This document shows positions 1 to 7,017 of a DNA stretch of 14,143 nt, one piece after another. A program made the translations under genes and the position numbers. The notes under the pieces are model-generated. The model had not been told where the DNA came from. It did not search any database and saw only the letters and a program-made list of their open reading frames with translations. Location of the stretch: the NCBI GenBank assembly GCA_965367015.1, contig CBDUGY010000077.1, positions 1-14,143 of the forward strand, written 5' to 3'. The DNA is from CAXBES01 sp965367015. GTDB taxonomy: Bacteria; Bacteroidota; Bacteroidia; Flavobacteriales; Flavobacteriaceae. Positions within the stretch are counted from its first letter, which is position 1; every line of letters begins with the position of its first letter.

Positions 1-684
1 GTCTACCCGATATTGTTCGAAGTTGTAATAGTTTAGCGGCCAGATATTTTTTAAGTCGTAATAAGGTAGGTTAAAAGAATCGCTATTCAAACGAGCCATA
101 AATTCAGGAATCAGGAAGGCGAAGGATGTTTGAAAGAACATTACACTTATGGTTCGGATACGTTCATATCGGTTATGACGATATTTCCAAATAAATTTAA
201 TTCCGAAGGCTAGGATGGCAACAGTATATAAGGTACCATACACAAACCACTGGCTGGCGGGGTTACCACTAAGTATTCTGCTAAGCGGATCGAAAAGTGA
301 AATTACTCCGGTGTTTTCTCCGTCATTTACTAAACCTAAAAACTGTGGAAAAAAATACAGAACGATATAAAAGCCGGTGAGTGATATACCGCTAATCCAG
401 GCAAGATATCCTCGACTAGACATAGATTTAAACCAGACTCCGTCATTTTTTATACCTTCTTGTTTAGCCGCATAAGCCCCTTTAGCAAACAGGAGGATAC
501 CCCCGGTAATTGATGCTAAAGCTATGAATAGCCATATTCCTTTATGCGGAAAATCGATATTGAAACCGGCAAGGAGAATAATAGCTAAACCGAACATTCC
601 AATAAAAGTCCCAATCTTTTGGGTTAGATTGATGCTTGCAGGCGGCTGCCCGGTTAATGACATGTCTCTTTGTACGGTGCTCAT
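1..684 (-). CDS. N-terminal part of a multi-spanning membrane protein, probably a membrane-bound 4Fe-4S ferredoxin (cut by window edge)
   Basis: An open frame of 228 codons begins at the ATG at 684-682 and runs off the left edge without a stop. It shows about five hydrophobic stretches (roughly residues 23-41, 49-67, 93-112, 147-165 and 180-195), then a conserved-looking segment PYYDLKNIWPLNYYNFEQYR near residue 207. No cysteine cluster lies in the visible part. I recognise this N-terminus, from memory of the family, as the membrane domain of flavobacterial '4Fe-4S binding protein' polyferredoxins (NapH/CcoG-like), whose iron-sulfur motifs lie further downstream; that part is not in the window. 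The start lies 3 bp after the stop of the FAD oxidoreductase, so the two are co-transcribed and may form an electron-transfer pair. An internal ATG at codon 8 is an alternative start. That this is a real membrane-protein gene is nearly certain; the ferredoxin assignment is moderate. Confidence 0.6.
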   Translation of the reverse strand, partial: MSTVQRDMSLTGQPPASINLTQKIGTFIGMFGLAIILLAGFNIDFPHKGIWLFIALASITGGILLFAKGAYAAKQEGIKNDGVWFKSMSSRGYLAWISGISLTGFYIVLYFFPQFLGLVNDGENTGVISLFDPLSRILSGNPASQWFVYGTLYTVAILAFGIKFIWKYRHNRYERIRTISVMFFQTSFAFLIPEFMARLNSDSFNLPYYDLKNIWPLNYYNFEQYRVD

Positions 685-687
685 AAT

Positions 688-1992
688 TTATGCGTTTACA
701 GATTGGTTAGAATAGGAAGCTAGTATTTGCTGTTCGAATGTTTTATAAAATTCGGGGTCGAAGTTCGCTTCAGATAAATTGTTAATCACGAAGTCTGCTG
801 TTCTTTTTTCGGTAAGCCAGCGGTCTAAAACCTCATGTTTCATTCGTATTCCGAAGGTATTAATTCCCAGAAATTCGTTTGTGTCTTTGTGAAAGGCCAT
901 GGTTATACACTTTTTATCATCGTCATGCTTCCAATGAAAGTGTGCTTCATACTCCTTTTTATTTTGATCGCTAAATACCCAACCATAGGTTTGATATTCT
1001 ATGTCAAAAAACTTGGCGCTATTAAACCAATTTCCGGGATTGTATTCCAGTTTATTGCCACAAATGGTTTGGGCAACCGTTTCGCCCATCATCCGTCCAG
1101 TGTACCATACAGCTTCTATAGGTCGACGATTTCCAATGGCCTCATGTTGTTCTGCACAGTCGCCAATAGAATAAATATTGTCTATGTTTGTCTCTAAAAA
1201 CCGATTAACTTTTACACCCCTCCCCAGCTCAATACCACTATCTTTTAAAAAATCAACATTTGGACTCACCCCGGCGGTGAGCCCTACTATTTCACAGGCA
1301 ATTTCTTCTCCTGTTTCTTCAATTATTATAGACTTAACACGTCCCTTCTCATCTGAAATTATTTCCTTTAAATTATTGGAAAGCCGCAGGTCTATATGAT
1401 GACTTTTTATATGTCGATTTAGCATTTCGCTTTCACCCTTAGGCAGCACGATATTCCAAAAACTACTCTCACGCACTAAAAATGTAACAGGAATTTTGCG
1501 AGTACTGAGCATTTCGGCGAGTTCGATACCAATAAGTCCGCCGCCAACAATCACAGCTCTTTTACACACTTCGTTGTTCGGAGCATATTTCTCTAGCAAT
1601 TCCAGATCTTGGTAAGAATACAGTCCTTGAACACCTTTGAGATCCTGCCCGGGCCAGCCGAATTTGTTTGATTTTGAACCAACCGCGATTATGAGTTTAT
1701 CAAATTTCATACGCTCGCTGTTGGAGAAGACGATCTCTTTAGATTTAGTTTCGATTCTGGCTACATATCCGCGTTTTAGATTGATGTCATTTTTTTTCCA
1801 GAAATAATCTTCGTAAGGCTTAGTATGCTCGTATTTCATGTGCCCCATATAAATATACATTAAGGCGGTTCTTGAAAAGAAATGATCTGTTTCGGAAGAT
1901 ACTATAGTAATTTTTTTGTCTGAAAGTTTTCGGATATGACGAGCAGCTGTGACTCCTGAAATTCCATTTCCAATAATAACAATGTGTTCCAT
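688..1992 (-). CDS. NAD(P)/FAD-dependent pyridine nucleotide-disulfide-type oxidoreductase
   Basis: This 434-residue flavoprotein has the two-dinucleotide-fold layout of the Pyr_redox_2 family. The N-terminal FAD-binding GxGxxG is GNGISG (residues 8-13), the second NAD(P)-binding GxGxxG is GGGLIG (150-155), and the second FAD motif is YSIGDCAE (274-281). No CxxxxC redox disulfide is visible, so it resembles ferredoxin, rubredoxin or nitrite-reductase-type NAD(P)H reductases rather than thioredoxin or lipoamide reductases. The C-terminal 120 residues are less typical and probably form an interface or dimer domain. It is cytoplasmic, with no signal peptide. It lies 3 bp upstream of the predicted membrane ferredoxin gene on the same strand, suggesting NAD(P)H-to-ferredoxin electron transfer or the reverse. 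The exact donor and acceptor cannot be read from the sequence. The ATG start sits directly before the first beta strand, as expected for the family. Confidence 0.85.
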   Translation of the reverse strand: MEHIVIIGNGISGVTAARHIRKLSDKKITIVSSETDHFFSRTALMYIYMGHMKYEHTKPYEDYFWKKNDINLKRGYVARIETKSKEIVFSNSERMKFDKLIIAVGSKSNKFGWPGQDLKGVQGLYSYQDLELLEKYAPNNEVCKRAVIVGGGLIGIELAEMLSTRKIPVTFLVRESSFWNIVLPKGESEMLNRHIKSHHIDLRLSNNLKEIISDEKGRVKSIIIEETGEEIACEIVGLTAGVSPNVDFLKDSGIELGRGVKVNRFLETNIDNIYSIGDCAEQHEAIGNRRPIEAVWYTGRMMGETVAQTICGNKLEYNPGNWFNSAKFFDIEYQTYGWVFSDQNKKEYEAHFHWKHDDDKKCITMAFHKDTNEFLGINTFGIRMKHEVLDRWLTEKRTADFVINNLSEANFDPEFYKTFEQQILASYSNQSVNA

Positions 1993-2052
1993 ATTTTTGG
2001 TTGGTTGACTAGTATGTCGTTACTAAAGTTAATAACATTACATATCAAATGT

Positions 2053-2073
2053 ATATTAATTGTACATTAATAT
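2053..2073. promoter_or_regulatory. Palindromic operator candidate in a divergent intergenic region
   Basis: A perfect inverted repeat with 8-bp arms, ATATTAAT (2053-2060) and ATTAATAT (2066-2073), is separated by the 5-base spacer TGTAC. It lies in the 160-bp region between the divergent oxidoreductase (start 1992) and DUF547 (start 2153) genes. A -35-like TTGACA (2078-2083) follows at once on the plus strand, so a bound repressor could cover a promoter for the plus-strand genes. The arms are pure A/T, which raises the chance of a coincidental palindrome. I do not recognise the regulator family. Confidence 0.3.
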
Positions 2074-2152
2074 CGTTTTGACAAAAATTTATACTGCTCT
2101 TTTGTAAGTTCTTCTGAAAGACGAGCGACTATGTAAAAGTTAAATAGGAATA

Positions 2153-2869
2153 ATGAAAAGAATCGTTGTATTGATAATTATAGGGTTTTGCTTTAGTAAA
2201 ACTGAAGTATTCTCACAAAATGTTTCTGCTTTCTTTGATGAAGCTGATGCTTTTTTTGCGTCCTATGTTTCAGACGGAAAGGTAGACTACAAAGCATTAC
2301 ATGCAAATCCTGAAAAACTAAATTTGCTATTGGAAAAAGTAAAAAGTGTGTCTGTAAGCACTTCCGAAGTAAATAGCTACAAGGCTTTTTGGATTAACGC
2401 TTACAATCTTGCTGTGATCAAAGGGATTGTAGATAATTATCCTATTTCATCACCTTTAGACAAAGATGGTTTTTTCGACACAGTAAAATATAATTTAGGA
2501 GGTATTTCAATTACTTTAAATGATATTGAAAATAAGATGTTGCGGGCAAAATTTAATGAACCACGATTTCATTTTGTGTTAGTTTGTGGCGCTAAAGGCT
2601 GCCCACCCTTAATTTCTAAAGCGTATAGACCAGATACTTTAGAAACTTCTTTACAGACTCAAACAATAAAGGCGTTAAACAATAGTTCTTTTATTAAGGT
2701 TACTGCTAATTCTGTTGAACTTTCTGAAATATTTAAATGGTATAAAACCGATTTTGTTGCAAACGGAAATTCAGAAATTGATTTTTTAAACGCATATCGC
2801 AAGCAAAAAATATCTTCAGATGTAAAAGTAACTTACTACAGTTACGATTGGCGTCTAAATTCGAAATAA
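2153..2869 (+). CDS. Secreted DUF547 domain protein
   Basis: This 238-residue protein has an N-terminal signal peptide (hydrophobic residues 4-14, likely cleavage near residue 22 after VFSQ) and is probably periplasmic. The rest is one DUF547 domain (PF04784). Its hallmarks are FWINAYNLAVIKG (79-91), NDIENKMLR (123-131), a histidine in RFHFVLVC (H140) with a C-x4-C-P pair (C145, C150), KWYKTDF, and a C-terminal YDWRLN. The biochemical function of DUF547 is not established. A second, lipid-anchored DUF547 protein lies on the other strand at 7018-7821 with the same block order, so the window carries two diverged paralogues. AGGA sits a few bases before the ATG, an unusually good ribosome-binding match here. 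The gene is divergent from the oxidoreductase and upstream of the GH113-like gene, with a REP-like hairpin between them. Confidence 0.85.
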   Translation: MKRIVVLIIIGFCFSKTEVFSQNVSAFFDEADAFFASYVSDGKVDYKALHANPEKLNLLLEKVKSVSVSTSEVNSYKAFWINAYNLAVIKGIVDNYPISSPLDKDGFFDTVKYNLGGISITLNDIENKMLRAKFNEPRFHFVLVCGAKGCPPLISKAYRPDTLETSLQTQTIKALNNSSFIKVTANSVELSEIFKWYKTDFVANGNSEIDFLNAYRKQKISSDVKVTYYSYDWRLNSK

Positions 2870-2879
2870 AGGCTTTAAA

Positions 2880-2948
2880 GTAAAGAGTCTTCCCACCTGA
2901 TGTTCACTCTCGCAGTGACCGTCAGGTAGCGGAAGCACAAATCTTTAC
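2880..2948. repeat. Nested REP-like inverted repeat between two genes
   Basis: Four arm pairs nest around one centre: GTAAAGA (2880-2886) with TCTTTAC (2942-2948), CTTCC (2889-2893) with GGAAG (2931-2935), ACCTGA (2895-2900) with TCAGGT (2922-2927), and TCACT (2904-2908) with AGTGA (2914-2918) around the loop CTCGC. The core is visibly more GC-rich than its surroundings, as in dispersed intergenic palindromes. It follows the DUF547 stop by 11 bp. There is no T-tract on the plus strand after it, so a classical intrinsic terminator is unlikely. It may act as an mRNA 3'-end stabiliser or be a REP/MITE-like repeat copy; copy number cannot be judged from one window. Confidence 0.55.
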
Positions 2949-2994
2949 GCTAGCTTTAGAAAATAGTTGTATTTTTCTCAGAAATTAATCATTG

Positions 2995-4026
2995 ATGAAA
3001 TTTATTTTTGGATATATCGCAATTATATTTTGTAGCACACTTTCCTCAGGCTGTGCTCAGGGTGGTGCAGCAGTTGCTACTAAAGCTAATAAAATAAATG
3101 GAGTTAGTTTTGTAGCATCTCGCGATACACTTTCACAAACGCACATAGACCCGGTGGTTAAATTGAATGCCAACTTCGCCGCGATCATGCCATTTGGATT
3201 TATCAAAAATCTCGATCATCCCGAAATAATACACAATACTAATAGACAATGGTTCGGTGAAACGAGATCAGGAGCAAAGCAATATATCGAGATGTTGCAT
3301 AATAATGGTATCAAGGTGATGGTAAAACCACAAATTTGGGTTTGGCGTGGAGAATATACCGGAAATTTAAAGATGAAATCTGAAGAAGATTGGAAAGATT
3401 TCGAAAAGGCTTATAGCAGTTTTATTTTAGAATATGCTTCATTAGCATCGGAAGCGGATGTTGATATTTTTTGTATTGGAACCGAATTAGAACAATTCAT
3501 AATACATCGTCCTGAATATTGGTTCGAGCTCATTGCCGAAATAGAGGCAATTTATAAGGGCGAGCTGACGTATGCGGCGAACTGGGATGAATATAAACGC
3601 GTACCATTTTGGAGTGAACTGAATTATATTGGAGTAGATGCATATTTTCCGGTGGCTGAAAAGCGGACACCAACGTTGGAAGAATGCAAAGAAGGGTGGC
3701 AAAAATGGATTGTTGAAATGAAGGAAGTTTCAGAAAAAGAACTCAAACCTATTCTATTCACCGAGTATGGTTACCGAAGTGTCGATTTTTCCGGGAAGGA
3801 ACCTTGGGTGAGTGATCATACCTTAACTTCTGTTAATCTTGAGGCACAGATAAATACGATGCAGGCACTATATGATGAAATTTGGGCACAGGACTGGTTT
3901 GCCGGTGGTTTCGTATGGAAATGGTTTATAAATCATTCGAAAGTAGGGGGTCCCGAAGACTCACAATTTACGCCACAAAATAAACCTGTTGAGGATGTAA
4001 TCAGAGTAGTTTATCGCGATAATTAA
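2995..4026 (+). CDS. GH113-like TIM-barrel glycoside hydrolase, exported
   Basis: A 343-residue protein from the ATG at 2995; a TTG just upstream at 2992 is a weaker start. The N-terminus is a signal sequence followed by SSGCAQ with Cys20, a borderline lipobox, so it may be an outer-membrane or periplasmic lipoprotein. The remainder looks like a GH113-type (beta/alpha)8 hydrolase. FCIGTELEQ supplies the likely acid/base Glu164 and LFTEYGYRS the likely nucleophile Glu257, matching the spacing of the two catalytic glutamates in characterised GH113 beta-mannanases. YIGVDAYFP (211-219) and the aromatic GGFVWKW segment (304-310) also fit the barrel. Specificity (mannan or another beta-linked glycan) is not readable. 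No SusC/SusD pair is adjacent, so this is not an evident polysaccharide-utilisation locus. Its stop codon overlaps the convergent hemerythrin stop inside TTAA. Confidence 0.8.
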   Translation: MKFIFGYIAIIFCSTLSSGCAQGGAAVATKANKINGVSFVASRDTLSQTHIDPVVKLNANFAAIMPFGFIKNLDHPEIIHNTNRQWFGETRSGAKQYIEMLHNNGIKVMVKPQIWVWRGEYTGNLKMKSEEDWKDFEKAYSSFILEYASLASEADVDIFCIGTELEQFIIHRPEYWFELIAEIEAIYKGELTYAANWDEYKRVPFWSELNYIGVDAYFPVAEKRTPTLEECKEGWQKWIVEMKEVSEKELKPILFTEYGYRSVDFSGKEPWVSDHTLTSVNLEAQINTMQALYDEIWAQDWFAGGFVWKWFINHSKVGGPEDSQFTPQNKPVEDVIRVVYRDN

Positions 4027-4457
4027 CGCTTTTCTTTCATCGCTGCTCTATATTTTTTAGCGAGTTCAGTTTTTTGAGATTCAGTATAGACCTTACCTGC
4101 CAATTGAAAAAAGGTATGTTCTTCATCTTCCAGATGATGCTTTACCTTGTCGCATAATTGCTTGGCATACACCAACCAGGCAGGAGAATCCATTTCTGTT
4201 TTTTCCAGTTTCTCCACCAATTCGTCCATCTCATGGTGTTCCGCGATGCCGTGACGGGCGTGCTCTTGCATCATGTCGTTATGAATCAATGGTGAATAGA
4301 AGTGGCGTTCTTCTGCAATCGCATGAATATCTAATTCGTATTTTAAAGCATCGAACAGCTGCTTTCTGGTTTTTGTGTCTCCTTCGGTTTTTACTAATTT
4401 GTCACAAAGTTCTCGTTGGATATCATGGTCCTTTCGGATGGCCTCAAAAATAGTCAT
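4023..4457 (-). CDS. Hemerythrin-like domain protein
   Basis: A 144-residue cytoplasmic all-helical protein of the hemerythrin/HHE family. The spaced ligand residues are visible: His11 (KDHD), His45 with Glu49/Glu50 (IHAIAEERH), His74/His75 (AEHHEMDE), His107/His108 (KHHLEDEEH) and His114. Together they could hold a diiron site that senses or binds O2, NO or iron. The length fits a stand-alone single-domain member. The start is ATG at 4457-4455. A 41-bp near-perfect inverted repeat begins within the start codon and extends upstream, strongly suggesting control at promoter or leader level. The stop shares TTAA with the convergent GH113-like gene, so there is no room for a terminator between them. 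The physiological ligand is unknown. Confidence 0.85.
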   Translation of the reverse strand: MTIFEAIRKDHDIQRELCDKLVKTEGDTKTRKQLFDALKYELDIHAIAEERHFYSPLIHNDMMQEHARHGIAEHHEMDELVEKLEKTEMDSPAWLVYAKQLCDKVKHHLEDEEHTFFQLAGKVYTESQKTELAKKYRAAMKEKR

Positions 4458-4496
4458 AGGTATTGATTTTACTTTAAAAGTACAATCAATACCTAT
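4456..4496 (-). promoter_or_regulatory. Long near-perfect inverted repeat over the hemerythrin start/leader
   Basis: Outer arms of 13 bp are perfect: ATAGGTATTGATT (4456-4468) and AATCAATACCTAT (4484-4496). After one mismatch (4469/4483) pairing continues to the centre through TACTTT/AAAGTA (4470-4475 with 4477-4482). The repeat includes the first two bases of the minus-strand start codon. It could be a dimeric repressor operator overlapping the promoter or, if transcribed, a hairpin hiding the start codon. The inner half loosely resembles the TTTnAAA core of NsrR/Rrf2-type NO-responsive sites; that link is only an inference from the hemerythrin target. Confidence 0.55.
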
Positions 4497-4514
4497 ATTA
4501 CTATGTTTAAGAAA

Positions 4515-4551
4515 TCATAAAATTAAGCTCAAACATGCTTCACTTTTATGA
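4515..4551 (-). terminator. Terminator-like hairpin after the S74 gene
   Basis: TCATAAAA (4515-4522) pairs with TTTTATGA (4544-4551), and AAGC (4525-4528) with GCTT (4537-4540), around an 8-base loop with a small internal bulge. On the minus strand it lies about 18 bases after the S74-protein stop codon and before the hemerythrin promoter region. The stem is AT-rich and the following minus-strand tract is only moderately U-rich, so termination may be inefficient. Confidence 0.4.
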
Positions 4552-4569
4552 CTATGTGGGGGCTTTAAA

Positions 4570-5910
4570 CTATTCTATTCTTGAAATTTTGTTTACGATA
4601 GCTTGATTTTCTGCACGAAGGCTTTCATTTTCACGGATAACATTATCAAGCTTGTCATTTAATTCCTGAATAGCTTTTGTTAGAACCGGAATTAATTCTG
4701 CGTATGCCATACTTAACATTCCGGTGTCGGGGGCTGTATTTACTACTTCCGGAATAAGTTCTTGTATTTGCTGCGCCTTAAATCCTAAATGTACTTTATT
4801 AGTCTCATCGTCAATAAGTTCGTATGATACCGGTGTAATTTGCATAACAGTATCTAAACCGTATGTTGTTTCAGTTATATTATCTTTTAAACGAATATCT
4901 GAAGTCACCACCGGATTGTTCACTAAATATAAATTTGTAAACCTATGATTAGGTGCTCCGAGAGACGTTAAGTTATCGAATCCGGGACGAATCACTCCCT
5001 CCATAAAAGTATAGACATCATAAGTTGACCCTTCTACATCGAAAGTAACTGAGTTTCTTCCATTCGCGTTATTTGCAGGAACTCCGGCCAATGCCGCACC
5101 ACTATTATTTGCAATGTTTCCAGGAGTTATTGCGAATCGAGCGGTATTGTTTCCACCCGTATCTTCAATAATAAAACCGGCAAACATTGGGAATTCTGGC
5201 GATTCAAATTTTGCGATGTTTACGTTAGCTGTTGTTTCTACAACATGTAGTGCGTAATCAGGATCGGTACCAATTCCTAGTCCGGTTGAATTTAATCGCA
5301 TTAATTCGTCGTAATTACCATCATTAGTTCCTTGACCCGGTGCACCATCCTGTCCCCAGGAAAAGTATTCGTTATCATTCGAATTGTTGTTGTTACTATC
5401 AATATTAAATGCCAAACCATTACGAGTACTTACTAATCCGTCGTTCGAATTACCTCGATCTCTGGAGAGTGCGAAATAATCGTCGTCTAGAGATACACGA
5501 TTGGATCCGGAATTATTGATATTAAAATTAAGATTATAATTGCCTAACGAAATTTCTCTGTTTCCTGTGAGGGTTTGATCATTAGATCCTAAATAAGTAT
5601 TTGTGTCGGTATCATTAAGAAGTTGCCAGATAGTACCATTAAATACATAGAACCCTTCGGTAATATTTAATCCTTGATTGTAAATAATTGTACCTCTTAC
5701 CGGGCCCGAAAAAGGATCGGACACCACAGTTGTAAGGTCATTTATACTTAAGAGATTATTTCTAGGTATAACTAGACCTCCGTTAGCGCTGGAGATATCG
5801 AGGGCTCCTTGCGGATTCGTTGTTCCAATTCCTACTTGAGCACTTGTTGTTCCAAATGCTAGAAGACCAATAACAACTAAATTTTTTAATGAATATTTTG
5901 GGGCTTTCAT
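4570..5910 (-). CDS. Secreted protein with C-terminal Peptidase_S74 (tail-fibre chaperone) domain
   Basis: A 446-residue exported protein. A signal peptide (hydrophobic residues 11-20, cleavage near TSA-Q25) is followed by VGIGTTNPQGALDIS, the start typical of flavobacterial surface proteins of this kind. A long Asn/Gly-rich beta-type region spans about residues 40-330. The C-terminal Peptidase_S74 intramolecular chaperone domain begins around residue 335: SDIRLKDNI carries the catalytic Ser337 and Lys342 at the +5 spacing known from endosialidase-type domains, followed by GFKAQQIQELIPEVV. A short coiled coil (about 410-445) closes the protein and would drive trimerisation. In the family, the chaperone trimerises the upstream fibre and cuts itself off. 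No phage genes are nearby, so this is a chromosomal surface fibre or adhesin-like protein rather than a tail fibre. It is preceded by a 348-bp intergenic region with a good -7 box. Confidence 0.85.
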   Translation of the reverse strand: MKAPKYSLKNLVVIGLLAFGTTSAQVGIGTTNPQGALDISSANGGLVIPRNNLLSINDLTTVVSDPFSGPVRGTIIYNQGLNITEGFYVFNGTIWQLLNDTDTNTYLGSNDQTLTGNREISLGNYNLNFNINNSGSNRVSLDDDYFALSRDRGNSNDGLVSTRNGLAFNIDSNNNNSNDNEYFSWGQDGAPGQGTNDGNYDELMRLNSTGLGIGTDPDYALHVVETTANVNIAKFESPEFPMFAGFIIEDTGGNNTARFAITPGNIANNSGAALAGVPANNANGRNSVTFDVEGSTYDVYTFMEGVIRPGFDNLTSLGAPNHRFTNLYLVNNPVVTSDIRLKDNITETTYGLDTVMQITPVSYELIDDETNKVHLGFKAQQIQELIPEVVNTAPDTGMLSMAYAELIPVLTKAIQELNDKLDNVIRENESLRAENQAIVNKISRIE

Positions 5911-6258
5911 ATTTTCAAAATTTAATTTTAAAAAGAGAAATCTAAAATGCCCGATAAGCTTTATCTAAATGTCAGCGTTAGAAAAAAATTAAGGGGCATT
6001 AAGAATTTTCCTACAAGGCAAACATAAAACATATTCAGTATGTAAAAAACTAAATTTTAACCTTAAGATGTTATGAATCAATAAAATACGATTAAGGGCA
6101 TTTTATATCGATAAAGTGAAAAACTTTTCGATGAAATACATTTTTAACCGATATATGGCAATATTATTGGGAGAATACTTATAAATACCTGATAATCAAA
6201 TAGATATAATGATAAAATTTAGAATTAATAGAAATAAAATAGGTATGAAGTTAAATTC
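5911..6258. other. 348-bp AT-rich intergenic region with short repeats and no gene
   Basis: No credible reading frame is present; the longest ATG frames are 25 codons or fewer. It holds the S74-gene promoter box (6019-6026) and several short repeats. TAAAATGCCC (5943-5952) is the exact reverse complement of GGGCATTTTA (6096-6105). ATTAAGGGGCATT (5988-6000) and ATTAAGGGCATT (6091-6102) are near-direct copies. ATCGATAAAGT/ACTTTTCGAT (6107-6132) is an imperfect hairpin around GAAAA. GATAA/TTATC flank a 3-base centre near 5953-5965. These may be regulatory sites or remnants of longer repeats. Confidence 0.5.
6019..6026 (-). promoter_or_regulatory. Bacteroidetes -7 promoter box for the S74 gene
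   Basis: On the minus strand this reads TATGTTTG, a perfect TAnnTTTG match. No convincing -33 TTTG lies at the usual 19-21 base spacing. Transcription would start near 6012, giving a leader of about 100 bases before the ATG at 5910. Confidence 0.45.
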
Positions 6259-6966
6259 CTACAAAATAGTGATATTGCGTTTGTAGTAATTGTAGAGGTT
6301 CTCTGGAGATGATCCAAACCATTTTTTCAGATGTATAACTGCAAAATGATACTGTAATTTCCAGGTTCCGTTATTATCGTATCTTCTAGCGGAAGTAGTA
6401 ACATAGTCATTAATCACCGTGAATTTCCCATGTTTATAAAGTCTGTTGATAAATTCACAGTCTTCATATACAGTATAACTTTCATCATAACCCCCAAGTT
6501 TTACGAAAATTTCATTGGATACATAAAGAGATTGATCGCCTCCTCTACAAAATTTGTAGTTAAATCGCGTAAACCATTGCGACACTTTCAGAATAAACTG
6601 TGGTTGATCAAAATTCATTCGGAAACAACCATAGAGGTTGCCCTGTTTAATTTCTGAAATAATTTTTTTATCAAAATTAGTAGGCGGAAAGGTATCGGCA
6701 TGAAGAAAATATAATATTGATCCTTTCGCTTTAGCAGCGCCTAGATTCATTTGTTTAGCTCTCCCTTTTTCAGAATCAATGAGTACGATATCAGTTTTAG
6801 CATCTTCAGCAATTGTTTTAACAATGTTTTGAGTGCCATCATTGCTGCCACCGTCAATCACTAGTATTTCGGAAATATCTTCAGCTGTCGAATTTTCTGA
6901 AAGATGTTCCAATAACCTACCAATCATGCTCGATTCGTTCAGTACCGGAATGATAATTGAAATCAT
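6259..6966 (-). CDS. TIGR04283-type GT2 glycosyltransferase, arsenosugar-associated
   Basis: A 235-residue family-2 glycosyltransferase with a GT-A fold. Visible motifs are the N-terminal IIIPVLNES (nucleotide-binding strand), DGGSNDGT (38-45), YFLHADT (87-92, the metal-binding DxD-like element), RGGDQSLYV (141-149), a catalytic-type YEDCEF (167-172) and TSARRY (191-196). This set is characteristic of TIGR04283, formerly 'transferase 2, rSAM/selenodomain-associated', which co-occurs with ArsS. No membrane helix is evident, so it probably acts at the cytoplasmic membrane face. It is the last gene of a sterol-desaturase/DUF547/GT2 unit, 51 bp after the DUF547 gene. The inferred role is transfer of the arsenoribosyl unit to glycerol, a phospholipid headgroup or another acceptor; donor and acceptor are unproven. 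Confidence 0.88.
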   Translation of the reverse strand: MISIIIPVLNESSMIGRLLEHLSENSTAEDISEILVIDGGSNDGTQNIVKTIAEDAKTDIVLIDSEKGRAKQMNLGAAKAKGSILYFLHADTFPPTNFDKKIISEIKQGNLYGCFRMNFDQPQFILKVSQWFTRFNYKFCRGGDQSLYVSNEIFVKLGGYDESYTVYEDCEFINRLYKHGKFTVINDYVTTSARRYDNNGTWKLQYHFAVIHLKKWFGSSPENLYNYYKRNITIL

Positions 6967-7017
6967 ATGGTAATCTTCTTTATCATAATTTCAACAATAT
7001 TCTAAATCAAAATTTAA

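Noticed and set aside
2880..2948. Intrinsic terminator
   Set aside because: The hairpin is strong, but no T-tract follows on either strand, so it does not fit a factor-independent terminator.
2992..2994. TTG as start of the GH113-like gene
   Set aside because: An ATG follows immediately at 2995 and gives an equally good signal sequence; ATG is the likelier start.
4570..5910. Prophage tail-fibre gene
   Set aside because: The S74 domain occurs in tail fibres, but this protein has a signal peptide and no capsid, portal, integrase or other phage gene lies nearby.
5911..6258. Small protein genes in the intergenic region
   Set aside because: ATG frames are 25 codons or shorter, lysine/isoleucine-rich as expected of AT-rich noncoding DNA, and lack start signals.
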